DNA of 64,000 nt from assembly GCA_024867545.1 (NCBI GenBank), contig JANFNE010000032.1, positions 587,475 to 651,474 on the forward strand. The letters are read 5' to 3'. The notes beneath the pieces were generated by a model. The model saw only the letters and a list, made by a program, of their open reading frames with translations. It was not told the origin of the DNA and searched no databases. The translations under genes were made by a program, and so were the position numbers. The first letter of the stretch is position 1; every line of letters starts with the position of its first letter. The DNA is from Phytopythium helicoides. Taxonomy: Eukaryota > Oomycota > Peronosporomycetes > Pythiales > Pythiaceae. This document shows, piece after piece, positions 41,117 to 53,054 of the stretch.

Positions 41117-43815
41117 ATGGGGGCGGTGGCGTCGTCGCTCGCGGGCCGCACCGGCCAAGCGCAAACCAACGAGCTGTTCGCGTCGCCTGCGGAGCGCGCG
41201 GCGTTCGAGCGCATCGTGGGCGAGCGCGCTGTGCCGCGAGACGACGAGGCGTACGACGTGGTGCTGAACGCCAAGCCGCTCACGAGGCTGACCCAGCGAC
41301 AGGTGGAGCTGCTCAGCCACGAGTACGCCGCGACGCTCGGTAGGGTGCTGAGAGCTCTAGTGTTGGTGATGTTGCAATGGAACTGACGTCTCCAACAGCG
41401 CAGAACAGTCTGCGGTCGGGCAACTTTCGCGTGCTGCTGCGGATCGTGATCCACGCGCTGCCGCTGTGCTGCCGACTCGACTCGCTGCCGACTGAAGAAG
41501 CAGATGCGCTCGAGGCTGAGAACGCGCAAGGCAAGCCGAAGAAGACGGTGGAGGAGCGAATCAATGAAGCCACGAACGCGCTCTACCTCGTTCGAAACTT
41601 CGCGATGCGCTTTGTCGAAAAGCAAGACGAGAGCCCGCTGCTCGCGCACTTCAACCAGCTTGCACCAATGGTTGACTACAATGCGATCGCTTCTCCTCGA
41701 TGTAAGTGATCGCTGTTCGGATATTTTGGCATGCCAGCGATATAACTCTTGCGGTTCGTTGTATCACGAATATGACAGGGAGCACAGCCAATTCAAAAGA
41801 TGTCAAAAGCGGGCGATCGGCAAACATGGCCAACATGACAACTGCAGAGGACGACATGGCCTCCAGGTTTCTTGACACGTTGGTATCTGTCATGACCCAA
41901 TATTCTCCAACGTACGTCCCTATGATTTTCGTATTTTCTTGTGCCCATCTAACGTGACTTTACATGCAGGCTGCGAACATACGAGCTACACGTCGAGATC
42001 TTGAACACTCTGATTGTTCTTCTTTCATCCGTCGCTTTTCCTCGAGACCGATCCCGAAGTCCTCGCGGCAACGATGCGACTTCGGCGCAAAACCCATTTC
42101 TCCACATGCTCATGACAGAGAGCTGGCCGCATGCTGCTAGAGTTGTACGTCGGTTGCTGCAAAATTACATCGACAGGGTCGCAGCTCCGCCATCTGCACG
42201 AGACTCTGGATCAGTCCAGGTTGCGCTACAAAACGCCTACACGACGTCATTAGTCAAGATCTCAGAAGCTTCAGATGCGCAAGTGGACGATGCAGATGCA
42301 TTTTCCTATCTGACGCTTGAAGGAGTCGGAGCTCTTGCGAGTAAGTTTACGTTGTTGACTGATGTTAGTGCACAACATTATGTATTGACCCGGTATTGCT
42401 AATTTGCCATGATCACTACAGGCACTATTTTCCGCTTCCCATTGAACTTTTACAACTTTTTCGTCGCCAGTGGAGATGGAGCATATCCTTTGAGCGACCG
42501 AAGCGCGCTGTTACTGCTGATTCTGCTCCAGAGTTATCGCGACAGCGACAGCCCGAGCGGCAACCCGTACCGCCTAGCCCTTGCTGCCATCTCGAATACA
42601 GATACGAGTGTTACCCCAGAAGCAACCGAGTCCGTTGCTTCCACGAACGAATCAACCTACCAGACCGGAGAGCTATCGTACTCGGCTCTCTTCGCTGCTG
42701 TTGGGATGAATGCTCCATACGAGTCAAGTCATTTGCTGCTGTATTCTCTTCTGTATACGAATGCATCAATGCTGCGGTGGGCGGTCGCGAGCCAGGATGT
42801 CAATAACATTCTGCTGCCGTTACTCGAGACGCTGTATCACTCCAAATCTGTTGAGCCGAGTCGTCTGTACATGCTTGTGATCGTGCTGCTCACCTACACC
42901 CAGGACCAAGCTTTTGTGAGTGCATCACATACCAAGATGATGGTGCACGATGTCCCGTGGTATTCAGAGCGCTATATGTTGGACGTATCACTGGGAAGCC
43001 TCATGATGGTTATCTTCACGCGTCTGATTCTTCGAAATATCACAAGTCTACAGGACAGCTTTATTCACCTGAATGCGTTTGCCGCGCTGTCCAATCTGGC
43101 GCGCGCTGCAGAAAACCTTCACGTGTACGCAGCACAGAGCGTCGTGGGTCTGATTGCGCTGTTGGCCAAGAAAGAAGCCAAGCTTGTCACCCAGATTGCC
43201 GATCTCTCGGCTGCAACTCCGTCTGGCGACGCCATTGGCGCTGCCGAACTGGAGGCACTTTCTCAGAAGCGGACCGCGTACGTCGAATTTATTCGCTTGC
43301 TGCTTGGTGTCGTGTCGTCGTGCCTCAAGTCCAGACTTCTTCCTCGCAACCCGCAGCTTATTTATTCACTCCTGTACCACGCCAGCACGTTTGCGACTCT
43401 GGAGAAACACCCAGAGTTCGCTTTCCATGTTCATAATGGACCAGTGTGGAATGCTCTCGCACGTTTTCGCAACGTCGTGGACTCCAAGGTTGCGGCTAGC
43501 GAGGATGAAGGAGACGTACTTGACGTGGATACAGTGCTGGGTATCATTCGCGCCGAGTGTGTGAGTATGCTGGCGAGTGCGGCTTCATCTGCCAGTGCAT
43601 CAGGTGGTCGTCGAGGTCCTGCGGGTTCCTCGACACTTTCACCATCAACTGTGCCGGAGGATGACGAAGCGTGCTACCGATACGAGGAGGAGACGGATCC
43701 CGAGCAGTTCTTCGTGCCATATATTTGGCGGATTGTGTTTGAGCAGTCTCCGGAGTTCTGCTGGAAGGCTGAAAAGATCACTCTGTTCGTGCCCACCGTG
43801 GCGCTCGTCGAGTAG
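41117..43815 (+). CDS. DYM: Dymeclin homologue (Golgi-associated)
   Basis: Five exons: 41117-41339, 41399-41701, 41779-41911, 41970-42340, 42422-43815; 807 residues with all phases consistent. Family blocks: SALLLLILLQSYRD...NPYRLALAAI, SHLLLYSLLYTNASMLRWAV, NILLPLLETLYH, VPWYSERYMLDVSLGSLMMV, FAALSNLARAAENLHVYAAQ, and a final DPEQFFVPYIWRIVFE. These follow human dymeclin in order. The N-terminus MGAVASSL fits N-myristoylation, as proposed for dymeclin. Expected role: peripheral Golgi protein in vesicle traffic. It is longer than the human protein (669) through a longer N-terminal part and Ser-rich loops. Confidence 0.9.
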
Positions 43816-43948
43816 ACATGGTGAAATCACCGATAGACAACGAACACGACCTAGACGAGGGCGTGGAGTGCGTGCAGAGCCCAATTAGAAAATACGAGAA
43901 GGTAGACAACGACGTTATTGAATTACAAGTGCGATCTCGTCAAGTGCC

Positions 43949-44968
43949 TCAGTTCTTGCGGACAGTGGCGATCTTGCGCTCAGCGAAGGCGGGCAGCACG
44001 AAGGCGGCCTCGTGGATCTTGCTGCTGTAGTAGCGGAGCGAGTCGGCCATCTTGTCGCTGGGGGCACGCTTGGGCGTGGCAATCGCACCCTTGGTGTCAT
44101 CGAGCGAGCACATGATGAAGCCGATCTGGCCCGACGGGTAAGTCGGGATGGTGGTGTAGGCGTACTGGATAGTGGGGAAGAGCGACTGGCAGCGCGTGAG
44201 CACCTCGGCGATGAGGTCGAGGTGGAGCCAGAGGCACTCGCCCTGCGTGCAGATGACGCCCTGCGGCGTGAGCGAGTTCTTCATGTTCTCGTAGAACTCC
44301 TGGCGGAAGAGCACCTCAGCGGGGCCAACCGGATCGGACGAGTCAACAATGATGACGTCGAACTTCTCGGTCGTGTTGTCACGGAGGTAGGCAGCAGCGT
44401 CGGCGTGGATGAGCGTGCATCGCTCGTCGCCGAAGGCCGTGGCCATGGTGGATCCCATGAACTTGCGCGAGACCTCGCAGACCATGGGGTCGATCTCGCA
44501 CATGACGATCTTCTCGACGCAGTCGTGCTTGACGACCTCGCGGAGCACTCCACCATCTCCGCCGCCGACGATGAGCACGCTCTTGGGCTGGGCGTGCGCG
44601 AACATGGGCAGGTGGGTGATCATCTCCTGGTAGGAGAACTCGTCGCGCTCCGTGACCTGGATGACGCCGTCGAGCACGAGCACGTGGCCGTAGGTGCTCG
44701 ACTTGAACACGAGCACGTCCTGGAAGTCCGACTTGCCGTGGAAGAGCACCTCCTCCACCTCGAGCGAGAACTTCTGGCCGGGCCACAGCGCCTCGGTCTC
44801 GCTGAACCACTGCTTGCCGCCGCTGGTCGAGATGGTCGAGATGGCGTCCATGGCGCTCAAGTGTCGGAGCTTGGAGGGGCTGGGGAAGAGCGGGTGCGCG
44901 CCACGGTGCAAGCTGAGAAGTGAGCGGCCACGCCCAAGAGCTACGCGCGCGGATAAGACGCGCAGCAT
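43949..44968 (-). CDS. Spermidine synthase with N-terminal extension
   Basis: Single exon. The ATG at 44968 gives 339 residues; an internal ATG at 44851 (MDAISTISTSGGKQWFSE) gives the usual cytosolic length of 300. The catalytic domain is complete: KQWFSETEALWPGQKFSLEV, VLVLDGVIQVTERDEFSYQE, VLIVGGGDGGVLREV for decarboxylated-SAM binding, CEIDPMV, DVIIVDSSDPVGPAEVLF and the PTYPSGQIGF region. It transfers an aminopropyl group to putrescine. The extra 39 residues are rich in Arg, Leu and Ser with one Asp/Glu-free run (MLRVLSARVALGRGRSLLSL), like a mitochondrial presequence; which ATG is used is unknown. Confidence 0.94.
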   Translation of the reverse strand: MLRVLSARVALGRGRSLLSLHRGAHPLFPSPSKLRHLSAMDAISTISTSGGKQWFSETEALWPGQKFSLEVEEVLFHGKSDFQDVLVFKSSTYGHVLVLDGVIQVTERDEFSYQEMITHLPMFAHAQPKSVLIVGGGDGGVLREVVKHDCVEKIVMCEIDPMVCEVSRKFMGSTMATAFGDERCTLIHADAAAYLRDNTTEKFDVIIVDSSDPVGPAEVLFRQEFYENMKNSLTPQGVICTQGECLWLHLDLIAEVLTRCQSLFPTIQYAYTTIPTYPSGQIGFIMCSLDDTKGAIATPKRAPSDKMADSLRYYSSKIHEAAFVLPAFAERKIATVRKN

Positions 44969-45373
44969 GCGAGTTGGTCGCGCGGCGGCGTGGCTGGCCC
45001 AGAGCGCTTGACGACGGGGTCTCGCCTGCACTTGGGGGGCTGCGGGAGGGATGACGTAGCGATGTGTACGGATGAAACATATAAAATGATGAGGATACAG
45101 ACGTCGCCCCTCCCGGCAATTGGTCGCTTTCCCGTGTTGGAGGCAACGTGGTGCGAGCAGCTCGTCGCGCTGGTGATGAGCGTCAAAAGTGTTCGAAAGA
45201 CTCGCATAGAAAAGACTTTTGTGTGACTTCTAGGTAGTCGCTCGCACGATTCTTTGAATTGAACACCACTTGCATCAATTCATTTCTGTTGTTGTTGCAA
45301 CTCTTTGAATCGCCACTAGGACCCAACCAGCGCAGCAACCAAGGGCTCGCGGATCCAGACAAGCAGCGCCGAC
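44969..45373. promoter_or_regulatory. Divergent promoter between spermidine synthase and U1-C
   Basis: About 400 bp between divergent start codons. A TATAAAA-like sequence occurs at 45081-45087 (CATATAAAATG). No CCAAT box was noticed. No gene. Confidence 0.45.
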
Positions 45374-45988
45374 ATGCCGCGCTACTACTGCGACTACTGC
45401 GACACCTACCTCACGCACGACTCGGTAGGGCTCTTCTGCTGACTCTTGGGCTCCTGATACGCGCGAGTTGGGCGCTCTAACGCGCAGTTTTGGCGCAGCA
45501 AGCGGGCCGCAAGCAGCACAACCGCGGCTGGAAGCACCGCGAGAACGTCAAGCTCTACTACGAGCAGTTCGTGGCCGGGCAGGGCGGCATGATGACGCGT
45601 GCGTTTCGAATTGCCGAGTATACGTATAGCTCTGCTCCTCCCGGTGGCTGACTTGTCCATGACGGTGACTTTCCTGCAGCCGGCGCGTGGCTTCGAGGCC
45701 CGGCGCCTGCTGGAGCGCTGCCGCCGCGTCCTGGGATGCCGATGGGCATGCCGGGCGGATTCCCGCGCGGACCTCCTCCTCGTGGCATGATGCCGCCTCC
45801 AGGTGGTCCCATGATGATGCGTCCCCCCATGTTCAGAGGTAAATGGATGGATTCGCAGTGTTGGGGAAGGGAAGGTTGCTGACGGGTGGTATTGTGCAGG
45901 TCCTCCGCCTCGTGGTCCGATGATGGGAGGTGCTCCCCCGATGGCGGGAAGTGTGCCTCCTCGCCAGTCTATCTACGGCCCGCAGTAG
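45374..45988 (+). CDS. SNRPC: U1 small nuclear ribonucleoprotein C
   Basis: Four exons: 45374-45424, 45499-45598, 45680-45838, 45900-45988; 132 residues. Splicing exon 1 to exon 2 gives [17 protein letters not shown] then [20 protein letters not shown]. That places the zinc ligands Cys6, Cys9, His24 and His30 exactly as in human U1-C. The remainder is Pro/Met/Gly-rich ([26 protein letters not shown]), as expected. U1-C stabilises U1 snRNP binding to the 5' splice site. Intron phases are 0, 1 and 1. Convergent with the SNARE gene 135 bp away. Confidence 0.95.
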
Positions 45989-46123
45989 CATTGTCCCTAC
46001 GGTTATTGAGCGGGGGATGCTGGCTAAGTTATGGCAATGGACAGACAGACACAAACGCAAGCAAGTTGTTGGAAGGTGTTTTTGTTGTGCTTCTTGCTTA
46101 TCGAGTAAGGAGAAGGTGTACGC

Positions 46124-47399
46124 TCAGGTGGACGTGGAGCTGGTGGTAGTGCTGGAGGAAGATGACGAATTGTTCTTGATGAACATGTTGTAGCACACAG
46201 TCAGGATGCCGAGCAGCAAGATGAGGCAGATCATATCCATCATGCACTTGTCACCACTGCGTCCGACCTTCTCGAGCGTCTTCTTCATCTTCATGTTGAC
46301 ACTTTCAACTGTCGTTTCAAAATACGATAAGCAAAGGACTTCAAGCCACTAGAAACTGATACTACTTCGCACCATGTGCTTGGGTTGTGTCGATGCGCTC
46401 TTCCAGACCGTCAATCATGATACTTTGCTGCTGGAGCTCCTCATTGAGACCGCGTGCAAGCTGTCCCAGCTCTTGGACACCCACGCCGATTTGCTCGATC
46501 ATGTTATCCTGTACAGATTCGAATGCAGTCAGCACCAAGAATATGCATCCGTCTATCCAATGGAGGTTGTTAGACGTACGAAGCGCTGGTCGTTCTGCTT
46601 GATCTCCATCAGCATTGTGCGGTGCTCGTCGGTGACTGCCTCTGTCTCTCCACTTTCGCCGCCGCCTCCTCCTCCACCTCCACCGCCACCAGATCCGCCA
46701 CCACTCAATCTTCCCCCACCTCCCCCACCGCCACTACCAAATCCGCCGCCACCACCACCACCTGCTCCTGGACGACCAGTAAAGAATGCACCATTCTCAA
46801 AGCCACCCATTGAAGATTCAACTCCCGAGCGGTCGAATGAGGATCGAGCACCGGGAGCTCGGAACCCAGCAGCTGCGAGTTCCTTGATGGACGCAAACTC
46901 GGACGCGTACTGCTCTACAATATCCTTGCGCATCTGCAGTTCTTCAGGTGACAGCTTGCTCTAGAGCGACAATCTGTGAGATCTCAAGGTCTCAATATTG
47001 AGAAAAGACGTACAAAGCGTACCTTTTTCTTCTTGCTCTCCTGCTCGTAGCTAGTTGTGAGCTCCGCAATGTCCTGTCCGACAAGTCGAATATCCTCGCG
47101 GATCTCTTGCTGTCTACGGATGGCCTCACGCGGGTGCTTGTTCCGCTTCAACTGCTGCTCGGGGTCTTGCAGGTACTACTCCCATCAAAAGTCAGCAAGC
47201 TCGCGCCAACACCACCCCCAGCAGAAACCACTGCAAGACGTACAAACTTGAGCTTGTGCAGCCGCTCGCCGACCTGCACTTTAAGTTCGTGGAAGCGGTC
47301 GACATTCCTGCCGCCCTTCTTGGCTTTGCCCTCGTCGCCGCCCATCTCATTGTTGATCTGCGTGAGCTTGTTCAGCAGCCCATCGAGCTCGCGACTCAT
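46124..47399 (-). CDS. Qc-SNARE, SYP7-like, with poly-glycine linker
   Basis: Five exons: 47399-47244, 47175-47023, 46960-46580, 46508-46373, 46308-46124; 336 residues. N-terminal helical region MSRELDGLLNKLTQINNEMG...KYLQDPEQQ-type segment, then LSPEELQMRKDIVEQY, comparable with EELAARNDLV of plant SYP71. A glycine-rich linker of about 40 residues follows. The SNARE motif (EIKQNDQRFDNMIEQIGVGV, ARGLNEELQQQSIMIDGLEE) has a Gln at the central layer, and the protein ends with a membrane anchor (CMMDMICLILLLGILTVCYN) and a Ser/Thr tail. It takes part in vesicle fusion at ER or plasma membrane (family knowledge). The last splice (cat g|tt) was fixed by frame. Confidence 0.85.
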
Positions 47400-47638
47400 G
47401 GCAGCAGGCCTCTCCTCCACTTCTCCACTGCCACTTTCGCTCGCCCTGCAACTCCGTTGTCTATTACTGAATCGCGAGCACCACAGCTGCAATGCCATCG
47501 CCATCAAGCGAAACCGCTGGCTAAATGCAGCAATGGCACGTTGAAGTTGTCGCCACCTTCGCGACACACGCGACTGTCTGTCTGAGTCGCCATCTGAGCT
47601 CTTATCTGAGCCCTTCGCTTTACTTGACAAGCAAAGCG
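47400..47638. other. Divergent promoter between the SNARE and ankyrin genes
   Basis: 240 bp between start codons on opposite strands. No CCAAT or TATA motif stands out. Confidence 0.45.
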
Positions 47639-49596
47639 ATGGCGGCCAAGGCGCAGGCGTTCGCGCATCGCCTGGTGGAGTTCGCGGACGCACCGACGGT
47701 CCGCAAGTTCCTCGAGGAGCGTGGCGTTGACCTCAATAAGCCAAATGAAGCGGGATGGAGCGTTCTCATGAGCGTTTGTGCCTGCGGTGAGGCGTGGAGT
47801 GGAGGCAGAAAGCTTTTTGGGGAGCGAACGCGATTGACGAGCTAATGGAAATTCAGGGAGGGACGACCTGGCAGGGTACGTGCTCGACCTCACGACCAAC
47901 GTGAACTGCGCGACTGTGGCGAACCGCACGACGGTGTTGCACCTGGCTGCCATCTCACCTAATGTAAGATGATTTTGTTGGTTGCGAAGAGTGGAAAAAT
48001 GACTTGCTGACAAATCTGTAGCCGCTGGTGATGCGAGAGCTGCTTGCAACTGAAGAAAGGAGAGAGAAGCTTCAGAGCATAGTGAACACGCCCAACGTCA
48101 ATGGAGATACCCGTACGTTCGTCACAGGCTGCCTCAAGCTGTGGATGCTCATAGTGTATATGCTGTCTACAGCACTAATGATGGCTTGCGTTGCCAAGAG
48201 CGACGAAGCCGTGTTGGGGCTAATCGAACGTCTTGGAGCTGATGCGTCTTATGGAAATGCGACTGGTATGAGTGCACTGCACTGTGCTGCGCGTTTGAGC
48301 GGAGATGCTACAATGGATGCAGCAACTCGCGATGAGTTAGCGCGACGGTCTCTTGTTATAGTAGAATTGCTGCTAGCTCGCGGTGCCGCAATCAATGTGA
48401 CCGAGCTAGTAGCAGGGAATTCACCTCTACACTTTGCTGTGATGAGTGACAATATCGGAGTCGTGAACCGCTTCCTGGAAGGTGAGAACTGCATTCGTGC
48501 GTGGGGTTGAAGCATCGTATGCTAACGCTAATTGATATCAGAACCGACACTCGATATTGCGATCCAAAGCAAAGCTGGATTGTCAGCTCTGGACCTTGCC
48601 AAACGTGGAGGCGTGCACCAAGATATCATCCAGCAGCTCCAAGCTAGATGGGAATCCTTGAAGGCAGAACAAGAAAAGCAAAGCGCCGCAGCAGAACAGG
48701 AGCTTCTAGCATTGGCAAGAAACGAGGAGGTGAAAATCGACAAGAGCAAGAACAAAGCGGGACGGAAGATTAAACGAGGGAGTACACCCGGCATTGCTTC
48801 GCAGAAGACAACACAAACTGCTGCGGATATACCAGAGAAAGGCGAGGCGTCTTTCAACACCTCCACTTCAGTGAAAGAACCAAATCAATCTTCATTTGCT
48901 CCCGCAACAATCGATGAAGAGCCTAACGCAGACGATTCAAGTGACTGGCAAAGTGTCTCGACCAAAAAGATTCGTACGTGTACTGAGGCGAAAGTATATT
49001 AGCTGTACATCTAACAAAGTTTGGTTGTCTACGCAGGACGAAAGCCAGAGACAGCTCCCGTCAAAGCTGCCAACAATACTAAAGCCACCCCGAGAAAGCA
49101 GGCCTCACTTGCCAGAAAGCAAGATCAAAAACACTTTTCCAACCCTCCTAGTTTAGTTAGGCCAGTTGAACCGCAGACTGTAGCTAAAACTCCGTCACCA
49201 CCAAGTCGAATGAGGGACCCAACGCCACCAGCTTGGACAAGCACACACCAAATCAAGAAGCAGGACGGTCAAACTACTCGCGAATCATCTCCTCGTCGCA
49301 CAGAAGCATCAGTGCATTCGTATGAGCGACTCAACGCCGAGTTTCGGCGAGCGTTCCCGATGGCTGGTGAGCTAGATCTTGGCGTCGAGACGTTTCTGAT
49401 TGGATCCTCGAGTGCAGATCATGCGCTACAACCCGAAGATGGACTCAGTATCTCCCAGGTCGAAGTTCTTCAAGAAGCTCACTGGCAGGCATATCACTAC
49501 CTGAACGAGAAGAAGCTCGATTTGGCACGAGTACTCGAGGCACAACGGCTAGAAGCGCAGTTTAAGCTGCAGCAAGAGATCCTTCACCTCGAATAA
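47639..49596 (+). CDS. Ankyrin-repeat and coiled-coil protein
   Basis: Six exons: 47639-47786, 47857-47963, 48022-48112, 48173-48481, 48542-48973, 49037-49596; 548 residues with consistent phases. N-terminal ankyrin repeats: GVDLNKPNEAGWSVLMSVCA, TTVLHLAAISPN, TPLMMACVAKSDEAVLGLIE, GMSALHCAARLSGDATMD, NSPLHFAVMSDNIGVVNRFL and AGLSALDLAKRGG. A Lys/Glu-rich coil follows (ESLKAEQEKQSAAAEQELLA), then a long disordered Ser/Pro/Thr-rich stretch and a C-terminal helix rich in Leu, Glu and Gln. A scaffold role is likely. No specific orthologue was recognised. Confidence 0.82.
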
Positions 49597-49637
49597 CGCA
49601 GCACAATCGTATTATTTTGTGGTTACAGCTTATTTGT

Positions 49638-50970
<1,333 letters not shown>

Positions 50971-51030
50971 TACTCAGCAAATCTCTCAACTCGACCTTTC
51001 ACACTGAACGACTTTTTGATCTATTCGTAT

Positions 51031-52193
51031 TTATCGTGTCTGGAACAGCACTCCGCGATGGTGATTTCGGCCGTCCATCAGCATTTTTGAGCTCTTCAAC
51101 TCTAATCCTACAGCGAGTTCTCCTCCTGTGAACATCCCTCGCACAGCGTTGGCTTGAGCTTCAGAGCCAATCTCGACCAAAACACTTTGTTTCAGCCTTG
51201 CACTTCCCTCATTTGGTTTTAGCAGAAACGGAAGAGCACGCTTGAGCAAACTATACATGCGTAGCCCGTCGTCTTCTTCACCGTCTTGTTGCTCTGCTGT
51301 CAGAGAGCGCGCAACAGCATCCGGATCCGAAAAGAGAGCGGCGTGAGGCTCGAACTCGAGCACATCAGGGGCAACGAGGTCCAGCTCCGATCGGGGAATG
51401 TATGGTGGATTGCTTAGCACCACGTCGAATTGCTGCGACAGCTGAGCTTTGTGATTGCCAAGTGGCAGGCCCTCGGCAATGTCACGGAGGTCTCGTTGGA
51501 GGAACGCTGTTCGATGTGCCAGCCCGTGGATTTCAGCGTTCTCGCGCGCAACGTTGAGCGCTCCAGGCGAAATGTCAATGCCAACGCCCTTAGCGTTCGG
51601 GAACTCGGACAAAGCAGCAAGAAGGAGGCAACCAGAGCCCGTCCCGACGTCCAAAATGCTCAGCTCTGCGTTCTTGTCGTACAGGTCCTAACGTAGCCCA
51701 ACGTCAATTGAGCTGCTCCATGTCGTCGCTCAAAAGCAACCAGCAACGCACCACCAGCGTCTCAATGAGCACTTCACTGTCAGCCCGCGGGATGAGCGTG
51801 TCGCTCGTCACCTTGAGCTGCATCGACCAGAACTCCTTCGTCCCAATCACGTACGCGAGCGGCTCTCCCTTGCTCCTCCGCTCCGCTGCCACCTCCAGCA
51901 CCGCAGCCTCCTCCTCCGTCATCTGCACAGCTCCTCACCGTCACTCCCCTCCACCAGTCACTGCATCAGTCCCCACTGCGAACCTCTCTGTCAAGATGGA
52001 AAATGACGTCGTTGCTGGTGTCGAGCCTCGGTCTCAGCGCGTTCGCAACCAGCGCCTTGGCTTCCGCCCTCGCCGACTCACGAGGCTGCAGCTGGCGCTG
52101 CACGTCGAGCAGCGCGTCGCCCACTGACCGCCGAGCGCCGCGAGACGCCGCGCGAGCTCCAACGACGCGCAGCGCTCGCCACCGCCGCAACAT
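51031..52193 (-). CDS. HEMK1: HemK/PrmC-type glutamine N5-methyltransferase, probably mitochondrial
   Basis: Three exons: 52193-51984, 51922-51752, 51687-51031; 345 residues. The first exon begins with an Arg/Ala-rich presequence (MLRRWRALRVVGARAASRGA). Exon 2 has RRSKGEPLAYVIGTKEFWSM and DTLIPRADSEVLIE, the PrmC N-domain hallmarks. Exon 3 has ILDVGTGSGCLLLAAL (SAM binding) and the catalytic NPPY in VVLSNPPYIPRSELD. The enzyme methylates the GGQ glutamine of peptide-chain release factors; the presequence points to the mitochondrial release factor. Exon 1 ends at an unusual GTTCGC donor. It lies 60 bp from the start of TEX9 on the same strand. Confidence 0.9.
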
Positions 52194-52323
52194 CTTGTCA
52201 GGTTACGCGGAGGTAGCGCAAGTGGGAAAATGATGAGCGAGAAAGTGCGAGGTGATTAGTTGGCGACAGGCGCTGAAGGTCGAGAGGTGAGCGCTGGAAG
52301 CTGCGGAGGAAGCGGTGGACTTG

Positions 52324-52938
52324 ATGAAGGAGCTGTGGCGAGTTGGCGGTGGGTGGCTGAGGGCGGCGGCGCAGTTCGCGTGTTGCTGTCGGCAGCGGAG
52401 AGAGAGCGAAGATGACACGAGAGCTGAAGTTGAAGTGAAAGAAGAGGAGACCGTCGAGGATGTTGACCTCGTTGAGTGTGAGGAAGATGAGAGTGCTGCG
52501 AGCGAGATTGCAGTAGTAGATTCAACTTCGAGTGGATGTGCTGCTACATCAGACAACGTCGAGGTGGAAGACACTATGGTGGTTGTAGTCGACGACGACG
52601 ATGCCGAGACTCACCAAGAAACCTCAGACGAAGCAGAGAAGGCGACGAATTCTGACAACGACACTTGTGAGCCTCTAGAGCTGCCAGTTGACGCGAAGAA
52701 GACTGTGGTAGACTATTTAGGCAACTCGATGGTGAACCGAGGGCTAGCACGGTGGCAGCGGGTCATGGCGATCCGGCAGTCCGATCCACTGCGCCAACTG
52801 ATCGCGTACGACCTTGAGCACGCCGCAGTTCTCCCACTAATGCGAGCTCAAGTGACAGAGATCCAGCGGCGGCTTTGTGAACTCAAGCCTGGTCGCCTGA
52901 TGCCGAACCGATCCAATGCGAGCAGACATTCCGTCTGA
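52324..52938 (+). CDS. Unrecognised acidic protein
   Basis: Single open frame of 204 residues from the first ATG at 52324 (MKELWRVGGGWLRAAAQFACCCRQ). It begins with a Trp/Cys-rich amphipathic segment, then a long acidic stretch of Glu, Asp and Val (EVEDTMVVVVDDDDAET), then a more ordered C-terminal ~70 residues (VVDYLGNSMVNRGLARWQRVM, PLRQLIAYDLEHAAVLPLMR). No family was recognised. The codon use and the 615-nt length support a real gene. The CCC cluster near the N-terminus could be palmitoylated (inference). It is divergent from HemK with 130 bp between start codons. Confidence 0.65.
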   Translation: MKELWRVGGGWLRAAAQFACCCRQRRESEDDTRAEVEVKEEETVEDVDLVECEEDESAASEIAVVDSTSSGCAATSDNVEVEDTMVVVVDDDDAETHQETSDEAEKATNSDNDTCEPLELPVDAKKTVVDYLGNSMVNRGLARWQRVMAIRQSDPLRQLIAYDLEHAAVLPLMRAQVTEIQRRLCELKPGRLMPNRSNASRHSV

Positions 52939-53054
52939 TTGAGAAGCGTGACACTGAATGTACAGCTCAGCTGTGGTGGCACACGCAACCACCAGAAACA
53001 AAAACGAACAGGCAACTTTCATGTACTATAACTTAACTTCCACGCTACGACACA

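Noticed and set aside
43949..45031. Extending spermidine synthase to 45031
   Set aside because: That codon is GTG; the first ATG is at 44968.
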